Assembly (NCBI RefSeq): GCF_014596475.1
Contig: NZ_MECJ01000018.1
Span: forward strand, 1 to 64,000
Reading direction: 5' to 3'
Length of the DNA stretch: 64,000 nt
DNA from: Streptomyces sp. CBMA152
GTDB taxonomy: Bacteria; Actinomycetota; Actinomycetes; Streptomycetales; Streptomycetaceae
Shown here: positions 1-9,496 of the stretch, one piece after another
Layout: each line of letters begins with the position of its first letter
Numbering within the stretch: position 1 is the stretch's first letter
Notes under the pieces: generated by a model
Told to the model about the DNA's origin: nothing
Seen by the model: the letters and a program-made list of their open reading frames with translations, nothing else
Database searches by the model: none
Program-made: the position numbers and the translations under genes

Positions 1-2
1 AG

Positions 3-581
3 GTCAAGTCCCAGGGCAAGGTGGTCGGTTCCGAGCTCATCGGGCAGACCTACAACCTCCCGAAGAAGAACCCCAACGACGCCGAAGAGGCCGCCCGCCC
101 GGACCTGCACTGGTTCCAGCCGCGCCCCTCCAACGGCCTCGGCGCCAACACCCTCAACACCCAGTACCAGCTGATCGTCTCCGGCGCCACCAACAAGGCC
201 GGTGACTCGGGTGCGGTGCCCGACAAGCACGGCCACCTGTACTGCCCGGAGAAGGCCGAGGACGGCACCCTCTGTGCCCAGGTCGTTGCCGCCAAGGAGG
301 CCGTCGTCAAGGACAACTCCACGGCCGACTACAAGGTGAAGCCGGGCGACGTGCCCGCCGACGCGGTCACCTCCTCCGGCTCCGGCCTGGACCCGCAGAT
401 CTCCCCGGAGTACGCGAAGCTCCAGATCCACCGCGTCGCGGAGAAGAACGGCCTGGACGTCGCCAAGGTCGAGAAGCTGGTGGCCGACCACACCGACGGC
501 CGCATCCTCGGCTTCATCGGCGAGCCCCGCGTGAACGTCCTGAAGCTCAACATCGCGCTCAAGGAACTGCTCCAGAAGTGA
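3..581 (+). CDS. kdpC: KdpC, potassium-transporting ATPase subunit C (5' end outside window)
   Basis: Partial: the frame is open to the left edge, so the start and the N-terminal membrane anchor lie upstream. The visible part ends in the typical KdpC C-terminal block (SGSGLDPQISPEYA, then HTDGRILGFIGEPRVNVL). KdpC is the accessory subunit of the KdpFABC high-affinity K+-importing P-type ATPase in the cytoplasmic membrane; kdpA and kdpB would be expected just upstream. It is followed by the kdpE/kdpD regulator pair on the same strand, separated by a strong hairpin. Confidence 0.95.
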   Translation, partial: VKSQGKVVGSELIGQTYNLPKKNPNDAEEAARPDLHWFQPRPSNGLGANTLNTQYQLIVSGATNKAGDSGAVPDKHGHLYCPEKAEDGTLCAQVVAAKEAVVKDNSTADYKVKPGDVPADAVTSSGSGLDPQISPEYAKLQIHRVAEKNGLDVAKVEKLVADHTDGRILGFIGEPRVNVLKLNIALKELLQK

Positions 582-595
582 CCGGGTTATCGCGA

Positions 596-644
596 GGGGC
601 GGGAGCCGCCGGGCCGGATGACCTCCGCCGCCGGCTCCCGCCCC
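596..644 (+). terminator. Hairpin after kdpC
   Basis: A perfect 13-bp inverted repeat: left arm GGGGCGGGAGCCG (596-608), right arm CGGCTCCCGCCCC (632-644), 23-nt loop, starting 14 bases after the kdpC stop. There is no U-tract, which is usual for GC-rich actinobacterial terminators. It probably attenuates or ends the kdpFABC message before the regulator genes. Confidence 0.6.
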
Positions 645-712
645 CTCCGTACGACCCCACCCGCACTCCGGCTTCCGTACGACACGCAGCATGAAAGAAA
701 GGCGGCACACCG

Positions 713-1399
713 ATGACCCGGGTGCTGGTGGTGGAGGACGAACCACAGCTCGTACGGGCTCTTGAGATCAACCTCAGGGCGCGCAAGTACGACGTCGACG
801 CCGCGTCCGACGGGCAGACCGCGCTCAAACTCGCCGCCGAGAGCCCGCCGGACGCGGTCCTGCTCGACCTGGGGCTGCCGGACATGGACGGGCTCGATGT
901 GATGAGGGCGCTGCGCCGCTGGTCGCGGGTGCCCGTGCTGGTGGTCTCGGCGCGCAACACCTCCGATGAGAAGGTCGCGGCCCTCGACGCCGGAGCCGAC
1001 GACTACATCACCAAACCGTTCAGCATGGACGAACTGCTCGCCCGGCTGCGGGCGGCGACCCGCCGTACCGGTCCCGAAGAGCAGCCCAGTGCGGAGCAGG
1101 GGATCGTGACCACCGAGGGGTTCACCCTCGACCTGCTCGCCAAGAAGGCCAGGCGCGACGGCAAGGACATCCGGCTCACCCCGACCGAGTGGCACCTGCT
1201 GGAACTGCTGATCCGAAACCGGGGCAGGCTGGTGAGCCAGCGGCAGCTGCTGCAGGAGGTGTGGGGTCCCGGCTACCGTACGCACAGCAACTACCTCCGG
1301 GTGTACATGGCCCAGTTGAGGCGCAAACTCGAAGCCGACCCTTCACACCCCCAGTACCTGATCACCGTCTCGGGAATGGGCTACCGCTTCGAGGTCTGA
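713..1399 (+). CDS. kdpE: KdpE, OmpR-family response regulator of the kdp operon
   Basis: 228 aa. The receiver domain (about 1-118) has the acidic pair E8/D9-E10, phospho-acceptor D52 (VLLDLGLPD), S79 and K101 (ITKPF). The C-terminal winged helix (about 130-228) has the OmpR-type LTPTEWHLLELL and GYRFEV ends. It is predicted to be phosphorylated by KdpD, encoded 70 bp downstream, and to activate kdpFABC at low K+ or high osmolarity. The order here is C-E-D, with the regulator before the kinase, unlike the E. coli order. The ATG at 713 follows GAAAGAAAGG with workable spacing. Confidence 0.93.
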   Translation: MTRVLVVEDEPQLVRALEINLRARKYDVDAASDGQTALKLAAESPPDAVLLDLGLPDMDGLDVMRALRRWSRVPVLVVSARNTSDEKVAALDAGADDYITKPFSMDELLARLRAATRRTGPEEQPSAEQGIVTTEGFTLDLLAKKARRDGKDIRLTPTEWHLLELLIRNRGRLVSQRQLLQEVWGPGYRTHSNYLRVYMAQLRRKLEADPSHPQYLITVSGMGYRFEV

Positions 1400-1469
1400 G
1401 CAAGACCCGCATAAGCTCCTCCACACCCGGCGGACCGACGGATTCACCAACACCCCAGAGAGCGAAACC

Positions 1470-4013
1470 ATGGCACGCGGCAAGCTCCGCATTTATCTCG
1501 GCGCGGCGCCGGGTGTCGGCAAGACGTATTCGATGCTGTCCGAGGGACACCGGCGGGTGGAGCGCGGCACGGACTGCGTGGTCGCCTTCGTCGAGCACCA
1601 CGGCCGGCCGCGCACCGAGGTGATGCTGCACGGCCTTGAGCAGGTGCAGCGCCGCGAACTCGAATACCGGGGCAGCGTCTTCACCGAGATGGATCTGGAC
1701 GCGGTGCTGGAGCGACGGCCCGCCGTCGCCCTGGTGGACGAACTGCCGCACACCAACATCCCGGGCTCCCGCAACACCAAGCGGTGGCAGGACGTCGAGG
1801 AGCTCCTCGCGGCGGGGATCGACGTCGTGTCGACCGTCAACATCCAGCACCTGGAGTCCCTCGGGGACGTGGTGGAGTCGATAACGGGCATCCGCCAGCA
1901 GGAGACCGTGCCCGACGAGGTGGTCCGGCGCGCCGACCAGATCGAGCTGGTCGACATGTCGCCGCAGGCGCTGCGCCGCCGTATGGCACACGGCAACATC
2001 TACAAGCCGGAGAAGGTCGACGCGGCCCTCTCCAACTACTTCCGCCCCGGAAACCTCACGGCGCTGCGGGAGTTGGCCCTGCTGTGGGTCGCCGACCGGG
2101 TCGACGAGTACCTGACCGAGTACCGCAGTGAGCACCGGGTCAACACGATCTGGGGCTCGCGCGAGCGGATCGTCGTCGGCCTGACCGGCGGCCCCGAGGG
2201 GCGCACCTTGATCCGCCGGGCCGCCCGGCTCGCCGAGAAGGGCGCGGGCGGCGAGGTGCTGGCGGTGTACATCGCCCGCAGCGACGGCCTCACCGTCGCC
2301 TCGCCGAAGGAACTCGCCGTCCAGCGCACACTGGTGGAGGACCTGGGCGGCACCTTCCACCATGTCGTCGGCGACGACGTGCCGACGTCGTTGCTCGAAT
2401 TCGCGCGCGGGGTCAACGCCACCCAGATCGTGCTCGGCACCAGCCGCCGCAGGAGCTGGCAGTACGTCTTCGGCCCCGGCGTCGGCGCGACGGTCGCCCG
2501 CGACTCGGGGCCCGACCTCGACGTCCACATCGTCACGCACGAGGAGGCCGCGCGGGGGCGGGGACTCCCGGTGGCGCGCGGGGCGCGGCTCGGCCGCACC
2601 CGCCTCCTGTGGGGATGGCTGACCGGCCTGCTCGCCCCGGTGCTGCTCACGCTCCTGCTGACCCACCTCGACGTGGACCTCGGCCTCGCCAACGAGATGC
2701 TGCTCTATCTGACGCTGACGGTCGCGGCGGCGCTGCTCGGCGGGCTGCTGCCGGCGCTCGCCTCGGCCGCGTTCGGATCGGTGCTGATCAACTGGTACTT
2801 CACCCCGCCGGTCCATGAACTCACCATCGCCGACCCGAAGAACATCGTCGCCATAGCGGTCTTCTTCCTGGTTGCGGTGTCGGTCGCCTCGGTGGTGGAC
2901 CTGGCCGCCCGCCGCACCCACCAGGCGGCCCGCCTGCGCGCCGAGTCGGAGATCCTCTCCTTCCTCGCGGGCAGCGTGCTGCGCGGCGAGACCAGCCTGG
3001 ACGCGCTGCTCGAACGCGTCCGCGAGACGTTCGCGATGGAGTCCGTGACCCTTCTGCAGCGTACGAGCGACGTCGAGCCGTGGACCGTCACCGCGAACGT
3101 GGGCCCGGGCACGGTGGCGCGGCCCGAGGACGCCGATGTGGACATGCCGGTCGGCGACCACATGGCACTCGCCCTGTCCGGCCGCGTACTGCCCGCCGAG
3201 GACCGGCGCGTGCTCGGCGCCTTCGCCGCGCAGGCCGCTGTCGTGATCGACCGCCGACAACTCCAGGAAGAGGCCGACCAGGCACGGCTGTACGCGGAGG
3301 GCGACCGCATCCGAACCGCCTTGCTGGCGGCGGTCAGTCACGACCTGCGGACCCCGCTGGCCTCCATCAAGGCATCCGTGACGTCCCTGCGCTCCGACGA
3401 CGTCGAGTGGTCCGAGGCCGACGAGGCGGAACTGCTGGAAGGCATCGAGGCAGGCGCCGACCGCCTCGACCACCTGGTGGGCAACCTCCTCGACATGTCC
3501 CGCCTGCAGACCGGCACGGTCACCCCGATCATCCGCGAGATCGACCTGGACGAGGTCATCCCGATGGCGCTCGGCGGCGTCCCCGAGGACAGCGTCGTCC
3601 TGGACATCCCCGAGGAGCTGCCGATGGTCGCGGTCGACGCCGGTCTCCTTGAGCGGGCGGTCGCCAACGTCGTGGAGAACGCGGTGAAGTACAGCCCGCC
3701 TGGCGAGCGTGTGCTGATCTCCGCCAGCGCCATCGCCGACCGGGTCGAGGTCCGGGTCGCCGACCAGGGCCCGGGCGTGCCCGACGACGCGAAGGACCGC
3801 ATCTTCGCCCCGTTCCAGCGGTACGGCGACGCACCGCGCGGCGCCGGTGTCGGCCTCGGCCTCGCTGTCGCCCGCGGCTTCACCGAGGCCATCGGAGGCA
3901 CCCTGGCCGCCGAGGACACCCCCGGAGGCGGCATGACCATGGTCATCACACTCAAGCTGGCGCCCGACCACCCACCGGTCAGCCCCGACCTGTCGGCTAC
4001 GACGATCACGTAG
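1470..4013 (+). CDS. kdpD: KdpD, turgor/K+-sensing histidine kinase
   Basis: 847 aa. The N-terminal KdpD domain carries a P-loop (GAAPGVGKTYS, about residues 11-21). A universal-stress-like domain follows (about 230-360), then a cluster of four membrane helices (about 370-480), a GAF-like region, a HisKA domain with H624 (AVSHDLRTPL), and a HATPase domain with N box (VVENAVKYSPP), G1 (ADQGPGVP) and G2 (GVGLGLAVA). It senses K+/turgor and phosphorylates KdpE. Full length for the family; all catalytic boxes are intact. Confidence 0.95.
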   Translation: MARGKLRIYLGAAPGVGKTYSMLSEGHRRVERGTDCVVAFVEHHGRPRTEVMLHGLEQVQRRELEYRGSVFTEMDLDAVLERRPAVALVDELPHTNIPGSRNTKRWQDVEELLAAGIDVVSTVNIQHLESLGDVVESITGIRQQETVPDEVVRRADQIELVDMSPQALRRRMAHGNIYKPEKVDAALSNYFRPGNLTALRELALLWVADRVDEYLTEYRSEHRVNTIWGSRERIVVGLTGGPEGRTLIRRAARLAEKGAGGEVLAVYIARSDGLTVASPKELAVQRTLVEDLGGTFHHVVGDDVPTSLLEFARGVNATQIVLGTSRRRSWQYVFGPGVGATVARDSGPDLDVHIVTHEEAARGRGLPVARGARLGRTRLLWGWLTGLLAPVLLTLLLTHLDVDLGLANEMLLYLTLTVAAALLGGLLPALASAAFGSVLINWYFTPPVHELTIADPKNIVAIAVFFLVAVSVASVVDLAARRTHQAARLRAESEILSFLAGSVLRGETSLDALLERVRETFAMESVTLLQRTSDVEPWTVTANVGPGTVARPEDADVDMPVGDHMALALSGRVLPAEDRRVLGAFAAQAAVVIDRRQLQEEADQARLYAEGDRIRTALLAAVSHDLRTPLASIKASVTSLRSDDVEWSEADEAELLEGIEAGADRLDHLVGNLLDMSRLQTGTVTPIIREIDLDEVIPMALGGVPEDSVVLDIPEELPMVAVDAGLLERAVANVVENAVKYSPPGERVLISASAIADRVEVRVADQGPGVPDDAKDRIFAPFQRYGDAPRGAGVGLGLAVARGFTEAIGGTLAAEDTPGGGMTMVITLKLAPDHPPVSPDLSATTIT

Positions 4014-4186
4014 GGCACGATCGGGGCCTGTTCCAGCTCCTTTTCACGGCAGGACGCGTGTGCCGGGCGGCACCGGGCGACCGAGGGCCGCAGCGCACGA
4101 CGGAGCCGGTTGTGCGAACCGGCGCCCCGACAGCGCCGTGCCTCGCGGGCCGCACGGTGCAGCGCCGCGAGGGTGCCGCGCGGCCT

Positions 4187-4786
4187 CTAGTGCACGCGGT
4201 ATATCTGTCCCGTCTGCGCCCCTTCGATCGAGCGGATGTACGCGGTCGCGACGCGCGTCGCGGGTACGGGCTCCATGCCCGAGAAGAACGGTCCGTAGGC
4301 GGGCAGGGACTCCTCGACCACCGTCGGGCTCACCGCGTTGATCCGCTGCGGCGCGAGCTCGATCGCGGCGGCTCGTACGAAGGCCTCGACCGCGCCGTTC
4401 GCCGCCGACGCGGCGGCCCCGGCCACGATCGGCTCGTCCGTGAGGATCCCGCTGATCAGCGAGAACGAGCCGGTCGCGGCCACGTGCCGGGCGCCTTGAC
4501 GCACCAGCTCCAGCTGGCCGAGCGTCTTGCCGCGCAACGTCGCCGCGAAGTCGTCGGCAGTGAGCTCGGCCAGCGGCTTGAACACGGCGTCGCCCGCCGC
4601 GACGGCCACGGCGTCGAGCGGACCGGCCTGTGCGTACAGCCGGGCCACGGCCTGCGGGTCGGTGACGTCGGCGACCAGGTCCCCGCCCGTGCGGCCCACG
4701 CCGATCACCTCGTGGCCGCGCTCCGCGAGCGCCTTGCGTACCGCGGAGCCCAGCGTGCCGGCCGCGCCGACCAGAAGAATCCTCAC
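4187..4786 (-). CDS. Short-chain dehydrogenase/reductase family protein
   Basis: 199 aa, compact SDR. An N-terminal Rossmann motif (GAAGTLGSAVRKAL) binds NAD(P). The usual YxxxK catalytic pair is not evident: the SLISGILTDEP block sits where the catalytic Ser lies, and an AAASAANGAVEAF segment replaces the Tyr/Lys helix. That helix pattern occurs in reduced SDRs. The substrate is unknown. It is divergent from a LysR-type gene (156-bp gap), the classic arrangement in which the LysR protein controls the neighbouring enzyme. Confidence 0.8.
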   Translation of the reverse strand: MRILLVGAAGTLGSAVRKALAERGHEVIGVGRTGGDLVADVTDPQAVARLYAQAGPLDAVAVAAGDAVFKPLAELTADDFAATLRGKTLGQLELVRQGARHVAATGSFSLISGILTDEPIVAGAAASAANGAVEAFVRAAAIELAPQRINAVSPTVVEESLPAYGPFFSGMEPVPATRVATAYIRSIEGAQTGQIYRVH

Positions 4787-4942
4787 AACTCACCGTCCAA
4801 TGCCTGGAAACGAACGCCCGGGATGTACCGGGCGATCCCGGGGGAGTGCCCGGGAGCCGGGCGACCACCCGGCGCCTCCGACGCTACGGGTCGTGCGTGG
4901 TGCCCGGAAATGCCATCTGGACAGGGACTATGCTTCACAGGC

Positions 4943-5806
4943 ATGGATGTGGAACTGCGTCACCTCAAGGCACTGGCCGCCATTGCTGAGGCGGGTACGG
5001 TCACCGCCGCGGCCGCGCGGCTGCATATGACGCAGCCCGCCCTGTCCCGCACCCTCGCCCAACTGGAGGCGCGGGTGGGAGTCGGCCTGGTCGACCGTTC
5101 GTCCCGGCATCTGGATCTCACCCCGGCTGGTGAGACCCTCCTGGGGCACGGGCGCGCCATCCTCGCCCATCTCGACGCGGCACTCGCCGACACCCGAGCC
5201 GTCGAGCGGCCGCTGCGTCTCGGCTATACGTGCGCTGTCCTCGGGCAGCAGACCGTCCCGCTGCTGCGTACGTGGCGCCAGGCGCATCCGCACGCGCCAC
5301 TCGAAGTGGTCCGCCAGGACAACAGCACCGCGGGTCTGGCCACTGGCGACACCGACGTGGCGGTGCTCCGGACCGTCCCCACCGACCCGCGCATCCGCAC
5401 CGAGGCCCTCTACACCGAGGACCGGGTCGCCGCCCTGCCCGACGACCACCCGTTGGCGGGCCGTGACCGGGTGCAACTGGCGGAACTCACCTCCAGCCCG
5501 GCCCTTCCTCTGGCCCTGTGGCCCGACACCGGCACCGCCTCGGTGGACCTCTGGTCCCCGGCGCAGCGCCCGCACCGCACGATCGAGGTGCGCAACGTCG
5601 ACGAGTGGCTGAACCTCATCGCCACCGGCGGCGCGTTCGGCGTGGGCGCCGCGGGCACGGCGGAGAGCCACGGCCACCCAGGGGTCCGCTTCATCCCGGT
5701 CGAGGACGCGCTCGTCACCACGGTCTACCTCGCCCGCCCGGCCCACCCGACACACCCGCGTACGGAGGAGTTCCTCGCGGCAGTACGGGAGGTGGTCAGC
5801 GCATAG
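4943..5806 (+). CDS. LysR-family transcriptional regulator
   Basis: 287 aa. The winged HTH at about 1-60 (LRHLKALAAIAEAGTVTAAAARLHMTQ, PALSRTLAQLE) is followed by a substrate-binding domain starting near residue 90 (PLRLGYTC). The frame is open much further upstream, but LysR homology begins at the ATG at 4943, so I use that start. It probably regulates the divergent SDR gene and itself. The inducer is not predictable. Confidence 0.9.
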   Translation: MDVELRHLKALAAIAEAGTVTAAAARLHMTQPALSRTLAQLEARVGVGLVDRSSRHLDLTPAGETLLGHGRAILAHLDAALADTRAVERPLRLGYTCAVLGQQTVPLLRTWRQAHPHAPLEVVRQDNSTAGLATGDTDVAVLRTVPTDPRIRTEALYTEDRVAALPDDHPLAGRDRVQLAELTSSPALPLALWPDTGTASVDLWSPAQRPHRTIEVRNVDEWLNLIATGGAFGVGAAGTAESHGHPGVRFIPVEDALVTTVYLARPAHPTHPRTEEFLAAVREVVSA

Positions 5807-5820
5807 CCGACGCCCGGACG

Positions 5821-5854
5821 GCCCTTCGTGAGCCAACTCCCGTGCCGGAAGGGC
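5821..5854. terminator. Hairpin between convergent genes
   Basis: Inverted repeat GCCCTTC (5821-5827) / GAAGGGC (5848-5854) just after the LysR stop and before the stop of the convergent PPOX gene. The stem is short, so this is a tentative bidirectional terminator. Confidence 0.4.
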
Positions 5855-5903
5855 TCCTTCTCCTCCTCGGCGTTCCAGACAGGACCCGGTTCACCGTGGC
5901 CTG

Positions 5904-6335
5904 CTAGCCGTGGGGCAGCACTCTGAAGTCGAAGGTGTTCCACCGTTCCGGCCGCATGTGGATCGCGATGTCGTCGGCCGAGGCCTCCTCCGCCGCGTTG
6001 ACGTAGTCGGTGGCGCGGTCCGGGCTCATGTATCGCGCGGCCATGTCGAAGCGCTCCTCCTTCGACGTCGGTCTCATCTCGGTCACCGGGCCCTCCACCG
6101 ACACGTACCGGTAGTCGTCGACAACGGCCACCTGCGCGCACAACGCGAACCGGCCGGCCTCCTCGATGAGCCGGACCTTGCGCAGGCCGGAGGTCGTGAT
6201 CACCTTGACGAGCCCGCCTGGCTGGTACTCGTACCAGATCGGGGTGGTCAGCGGAGCACGTTCCGCTTCGGCCGTGACGCTCAGGACTGCGACATGCGGT
6301 TCTGCCAGGAAGGTCTCTCGTTCCTCGTGGGTCAT
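5904..6335 (-). CDS. PPOX-class F420/FMN-dependent oxidoreductase
   Basis: 143 aa, split-barrel flavin-binding fold (pyridoxamine-5'-phosphate-oxidase superfamily). Visible family features are LSVTAE near the N-terminus, APLTTPIWYEYQPGG, TSGLRKVRLIEEAGRFALCAQ, and YVSVEGPVTE. In actinobacteria these proteins often use the deazaflavin F420. An upstream ATG at 6344 is only 2 nt from the GGAGG motif; the ATG at 6335 has 11-nt spacing and begins MTHEERE, so it is preferred. The substrate is unknown. Confidence 0.85.
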   Translation of the reverse strand: MTHEERETFLAEPHVAVLSVTAEAERAPLTTPIWYEYQPGGLVKVITTSGLRKVRLIEEAGRFALCAQVAVVDDYRYVSVEGPVTEMRPTSKEERFDMAARYMSPDRATDYVNAAEEASADDIAIHMRPERWNTFDFRVLPHG

Positions 6336-6609
6336 CGGACGCATAACCTCCAGACTAGCTCCCTGACGGGCTGTTAGGGGGGAGACGATCGGGTTGGCGG
6401 ATCTTGGATTCGATGGCGAAGTGCCGTTTGGCTGGGCCTACTTGTCGCGCCGACGGATATCCCGGGCGATCGCGGCTTCTCGCGCTTGTGTACGGTGCGG
6501 TCAAGAGAACTTGGTCTTGGACGCGTACGTCCTCTAGCAGCACGGAACTTCGGACGTACCCGAGATCGGCCCCGGATTCGGCCGGGGCAACACGAGGGGA
6601 GAGGCGATC

Positions 6610-7389
6610 ATGGGGGAACTGGACGGCAGGACCGCACTGGTGACGGGCGGCTCGCGCGGGATCGGGCGCGCGGTCGCCCTGCGGCTCGCCGCCGAGGGGG
6701 CACTGGTCGCGATCCACTACGGCGCCAGCGACGAGGCCGCCGCTGAGACCGTGGCGCAGATCGAAAAGGTCGGCGGCAGGGCGTTCGCGGTGCAGGCCAC
6801 GTTCGGCGAGAGCGGCGCGGTGGACCGGCTGTTCGAGGGGCTTGCCGCCGGGCTGGCGGACCACGGCGAGGACGGCTTGGACGTCCTGGTCAACAACGCG
6901 GGCATCCACTCGGTCAGTTCGATCGGGCAGCTCACCGAGAAGGAGCTGGAGCGGCTGCTGGCGGTCAACGTGAGCACGCCGATCTTCGTGGTCCAGCGGG
7001 CGCTGCCGCTGCTGCGGGACGGCGGACGGATCGTGAACATGGGCTCGGCGGCCACTCGGATCGCCAACCCCCTCCAGATCGGCTACACCGTCAGCAAGGC
7101 GGCGCTGGCCGCCCTCAGCCCGTCGCTCGCCAATGAGCTCGGGCGGCGCGGGATCACCGTGAACACGGTCGAACCCGGGGTGGTACTGACCGACATGACC
7201 GCCGGGTGGACCGGCGTTCCCGAGGCGATGGCCGGACTTGAGTCGATCACCGCGCTCGGACGGATCGGCGAGCCGGGGGATGTCGCGGATGTGGTGGGCT
7301 TCCTGGCGGGTCCGCAGGGCCGCTGGGTGACCGGCCAGACCATCGACGTCTCCGGTGGCACCTACCTCGGCCCGATCACGGGCAGTTGA
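6610..7389 (+). CDS. SDR-family oxidoreductase (FabG-like)
   Basis: 259 aa, classical SDR. It has the cofactor motif TGGSRGIGRAVALRL (about 12-26), NNAG (about 98), catalytic Ser in MGSAATR, YTVSK with Tyr/Lys (about 160-164), the PG motif (VEPGVVLTDM), and the C-terminal block (GQTIDVSGGTYL) of 3-oxoacyl-ACP reductase-like enzymes. GAGAGG lies 5 nt before the ATG. No pathway neighbours are evident; it is probably a stand-alone detoxification or secondary-metabolism reductase. Confidence 0.9.
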   Translation: MGELDGRTALVTGGSRGIGRAVALRLAAEGALVAIHYGASDEAAAETVAQIEKVGGRAFAVQATFGESGAVDRLFEGLAAGLADHGEDGLDVLVNNAGIHSVSSIGQLTEKELERLLAVNVSTPIFVVQRALPLLRDGGRIVNMGSAATRIANPLQIGYTVSKAALAALSPSLANELGRRGITVNTVEPGVVLTDMTAGWTGVPEAMAGLESITALGRIGEPGDVADVVGFLAGPQGRWVTGQTIDVSGGTYLGPITGS

Positions 7390-7471
7390 TCCGCCGCGTA
7401 CTGAGGAGTTGACGTGGGACGGGGGGAGCGGAACTTCGGATCTGCTGGTCGAGGCGATGCTCCCTGTCCCG

Positions 7472-8323
7472 CTACGCGTGCTCTTCGCGCCGTGCCGTCA
7501 CCAGGTAGGCGGTGCCCAACCAGCGGCGGGCTCCTCTGCTCACGGTTTTTTCGGGATGGTCGCGCCACTTCCGGCTCCAGCGGCGGATCGGCCGGTCCAG
7601 CGGCGGGACCAGGGGCGTCACGTCGTAGTGGACGGCGTCCTCCGGTCTGAGTCCGGTATCGCGCATCATCCGGCGTAATCGGGCCAGTCGGATCGCTCGG
7701 ATGCCGGACACGTCCGCGGCGTGCCGCGGCTCGCCGAAGAGTCCCTCGACGCGGCCGAGCACACGCACCAACGGCCAGTAGACGAACCATTCGACCAGGC
7801 GGTACGGGCTGAGCGGGTTGAGCATCGTCACCACGACCAGGCCGCCCGGCCGCACCACGCGTGCGATCTCGCGCAGCCCGCTGTCGGCGTCGGTGTACTC
7901 CAGGACGCCCATCGCGACGACGACATCGAAGTGCTTGTCGGGAAAGGGCATCTCCTCGACACGCGCCACGCGCAACTCGACGTCGTCGGAGCCCTTCGTC
8001 AGAGCGGTGGCCGCCTCGATCATCGCCGGGGATCGGTCACACCCGGTGACCTGGAACTCCCCGGGGTGGATGTCGAGAACGCGTCGCACCAGCATGCCGG
8101 GCCCGCACCCCACGTCCAGCAGTCGACCATGCGGGGCGGCACGAAGCGCCTCGTCGACCACATGCAGCCGGGAACAGAAATACCGTGCCGCCGGCCGCCA
8201 GCCCTCGTATGACGCGGCATAGCGGGTCGCGTCGTCAAGAGTCAGATACTGCGCGGCCACGGCGGCGTCGCGTGCCGCACCTCCGCTACCACGATTCGCC
8301 CGTGCCGTCTTTGAAGACGCCAT
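7472..8323 (-). CDS. Class I SAM-dependent methyltransferase
   Basis: 283 aa. The methyltransferase core has motif I LLDVGCGPGMLV (about residues 72-83), an acidic residue after strand 2 (VTGCDRSP), FDVVVAMGVLEY (motif II/III) and PGGLVVVTMLNP. The frame is open to 8434, but the ATG at 8323 is preceded by GGGAG at 8-nt spacing and begins the conserved protein. Resembles ubiE/COQ5-like or polyketide O-/C-methyltransferases. The substrate is unknown. Confidence 0.88.
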   Translation of the reverse strand: MASSKTARANRGSGGAARDAAVAAQYLTLDDATRYAASYEGWRPAARYFCSRLHVVDEALRAAPHGRLLDVGCGPGMLVRRVLDIHPGEFQVTGCDRSPAMIEAATALTKGSDDVELRVARVEEMPFPDKHFDVVVAMGVLEYTDADSGLREIARVVRPGGLVVVTMLNPLSPYRLVEWFVYWPLVRVLGRVEGLFGEPRHAADVSGIRAIRLARLRRMMRDTGLRPEDAVHYDVTPLVPPLDRPIRRWSRKWRDHPEKTVSRGARRWLGTAYLVTARREEHA

Positions 8324-9021
8324 CACGACTACTCCCAATCCAGGGCTGTAGCAAAGTCCGGTTGCGATGTTCCGTACCTGGTCAGGGCCGTGACGGAGGC
8401 AACTGCTCCAGTGAGGACAGTGGCGCGGAGTCACGGGCCGTGGCAGGCCCCCACGCTAGGGAGATGGCTGTTAAACGCATGAGGGGAAAATGAGCCTGTT
8501 CTGGTGGGGGCCTCGTCCAGGATGGGTGAGGAGCCCGTGGCGCAGGAGGCGTGTGAGGCGGGCGCGGGCTCACGTTGACGGTGGCCTCGTCGGTGGGTGA
8601 GCCGAGGAGTCGGTGCCGTCCGCAGGCGCGGAGTGGCTGCGTGGGGTGGTCGTTGAAGGTTTGCAGAAAGTGTTGGTAGGTGTGGGGGGCGCGGTCGGCT
8701 CGGGTGCGGGATCCGGCCCGACGAGGCTGTCAACTACCCTGCGGGTGGTGGCCAGTTCGAACCGAGCCTCGCCTTCCGCGAGGGCCACCGTGACGGGCGC
8801 CCCACTGGCCGTCGCCCGCGCCGGCAACATCACGACGCACACCGCTCAGTGATCGGCAGAGGGTGACTCCGCCGAGGCGTGCAGCAACAGGTCGCGCAGT
8901 GCCGTGGCGGTGTCCGACGGCTCGGTGGGGGTGAGGACGACCTGGTCGGCGGTGGTCGACGGGCCGGTTACGTCGCCGGTCGCCCAGCACGATACCAAGC
9001 CCGATCGTCTGCGTTCGTAGG
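8324..9021. other. Gene-poor interval with possible minus-strand coding debris
   Basis: No convincing full-length gene. On the minus strand, a short in-frame tail ending at 8846 (…LTPTEPSDTATALRDLLL…) is followed, from a GTG at 8842, by a 90-codon frame (to 8570) beginning VCVVMLPARATASGAPVTV. Only its first half looks protein-like; the rest is low-complexity Pro/Thr. I read these as decayed or rearranged gene pieces rather than functional genes. Confidence 0.35.
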
Positions 9022-9273
9022 GCGGCCTGGAGCGGTGGCACCCGCGACGACGTGAACCGGCTGGGCTCGTGGCTGGGTGTGATGAGCCAGAGCCACGCCG
9101 ACCTGGGAGCGGAGCAGGCCGGATCGCGCGGCGACCTGGTCACCGCGGAGCGGTACGGCGAGCGGATCGCCCGGCTGACCCAGCGTTGGGTCAACGCCGT
9201 GCCGTACGACACTTCCCGGATGACCGAACACGAGACCCGCGCCCTGTCGGCCTCCCTCTCGTCTTCAAGCTGA
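9022..9273 (+). pseudogene. C-terminal remnant, possibly NAD(P)H-dependent FMN reductase/flavodoxin family
   Basis: About 83 codons in frame (…WSGGTRDDVNRLGSWLGV…, ending at 9273) resemble the C-terminus of flavodoxin-fold NAD(P)H-dependent oxidoreductases, which often end in a 'NRxGSWxGVMxQS' stretch followed by a helix that names the reading frame 'ERxGxRxAxLTxRWV'. No flavin-binding N-terminal half is present upstream, so this appears to be a truncated gene. The family assignment is from memory of such proteins and is tentative. Confidence 0.35.
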
Positions 9274-9412
9274 GAGGGAGGATCACTCTCTCAACCAGTG
9301 ACGGTCCTAGATCGCCTACGCATTGGCCGTTGCGGAGATGATGGCAGATACGCCTATGCCCAGCGCTAGGGAAAGAACCTGCGGCTTGGCGCCAATCATG
9401 GCCACCCTTGCG

Positions 9413-9431
9413 TCACTGGTTTGACCGGTGA
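9413..9431. promoter_or_regulatory. Candidate CGNR-regulator operator, copy 1
   Basis: TCACT-N9-GGTGA (TCACT 9413-9417, GGTGA 9427-9431). The spacer contains TTGACC (9421-9426), usable as a -35 for the hydrolase gene at 9497. Same palindrome pattern as the sites at 10574 and 10909. A second, wider inverted repeat (ACCGGTGATG 9424-9433 / CATCACCGGT 9461-9470) overlaps it. Confidence 0.5.
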
Positions 9432-9496
9432 TGAATCCTGTGCGACAGTCAGTCATCGCGCATCACCGGTACACGTGAACGACCGAGGGGCTTCAC

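Noticed and set aside
587..3971. Long minus-strand frames opposite kdpE and kdpD
   Set aside because: Third-position GC shadows of the real plus-strand genes; no domains and Arg/Gly/His-rich translations.
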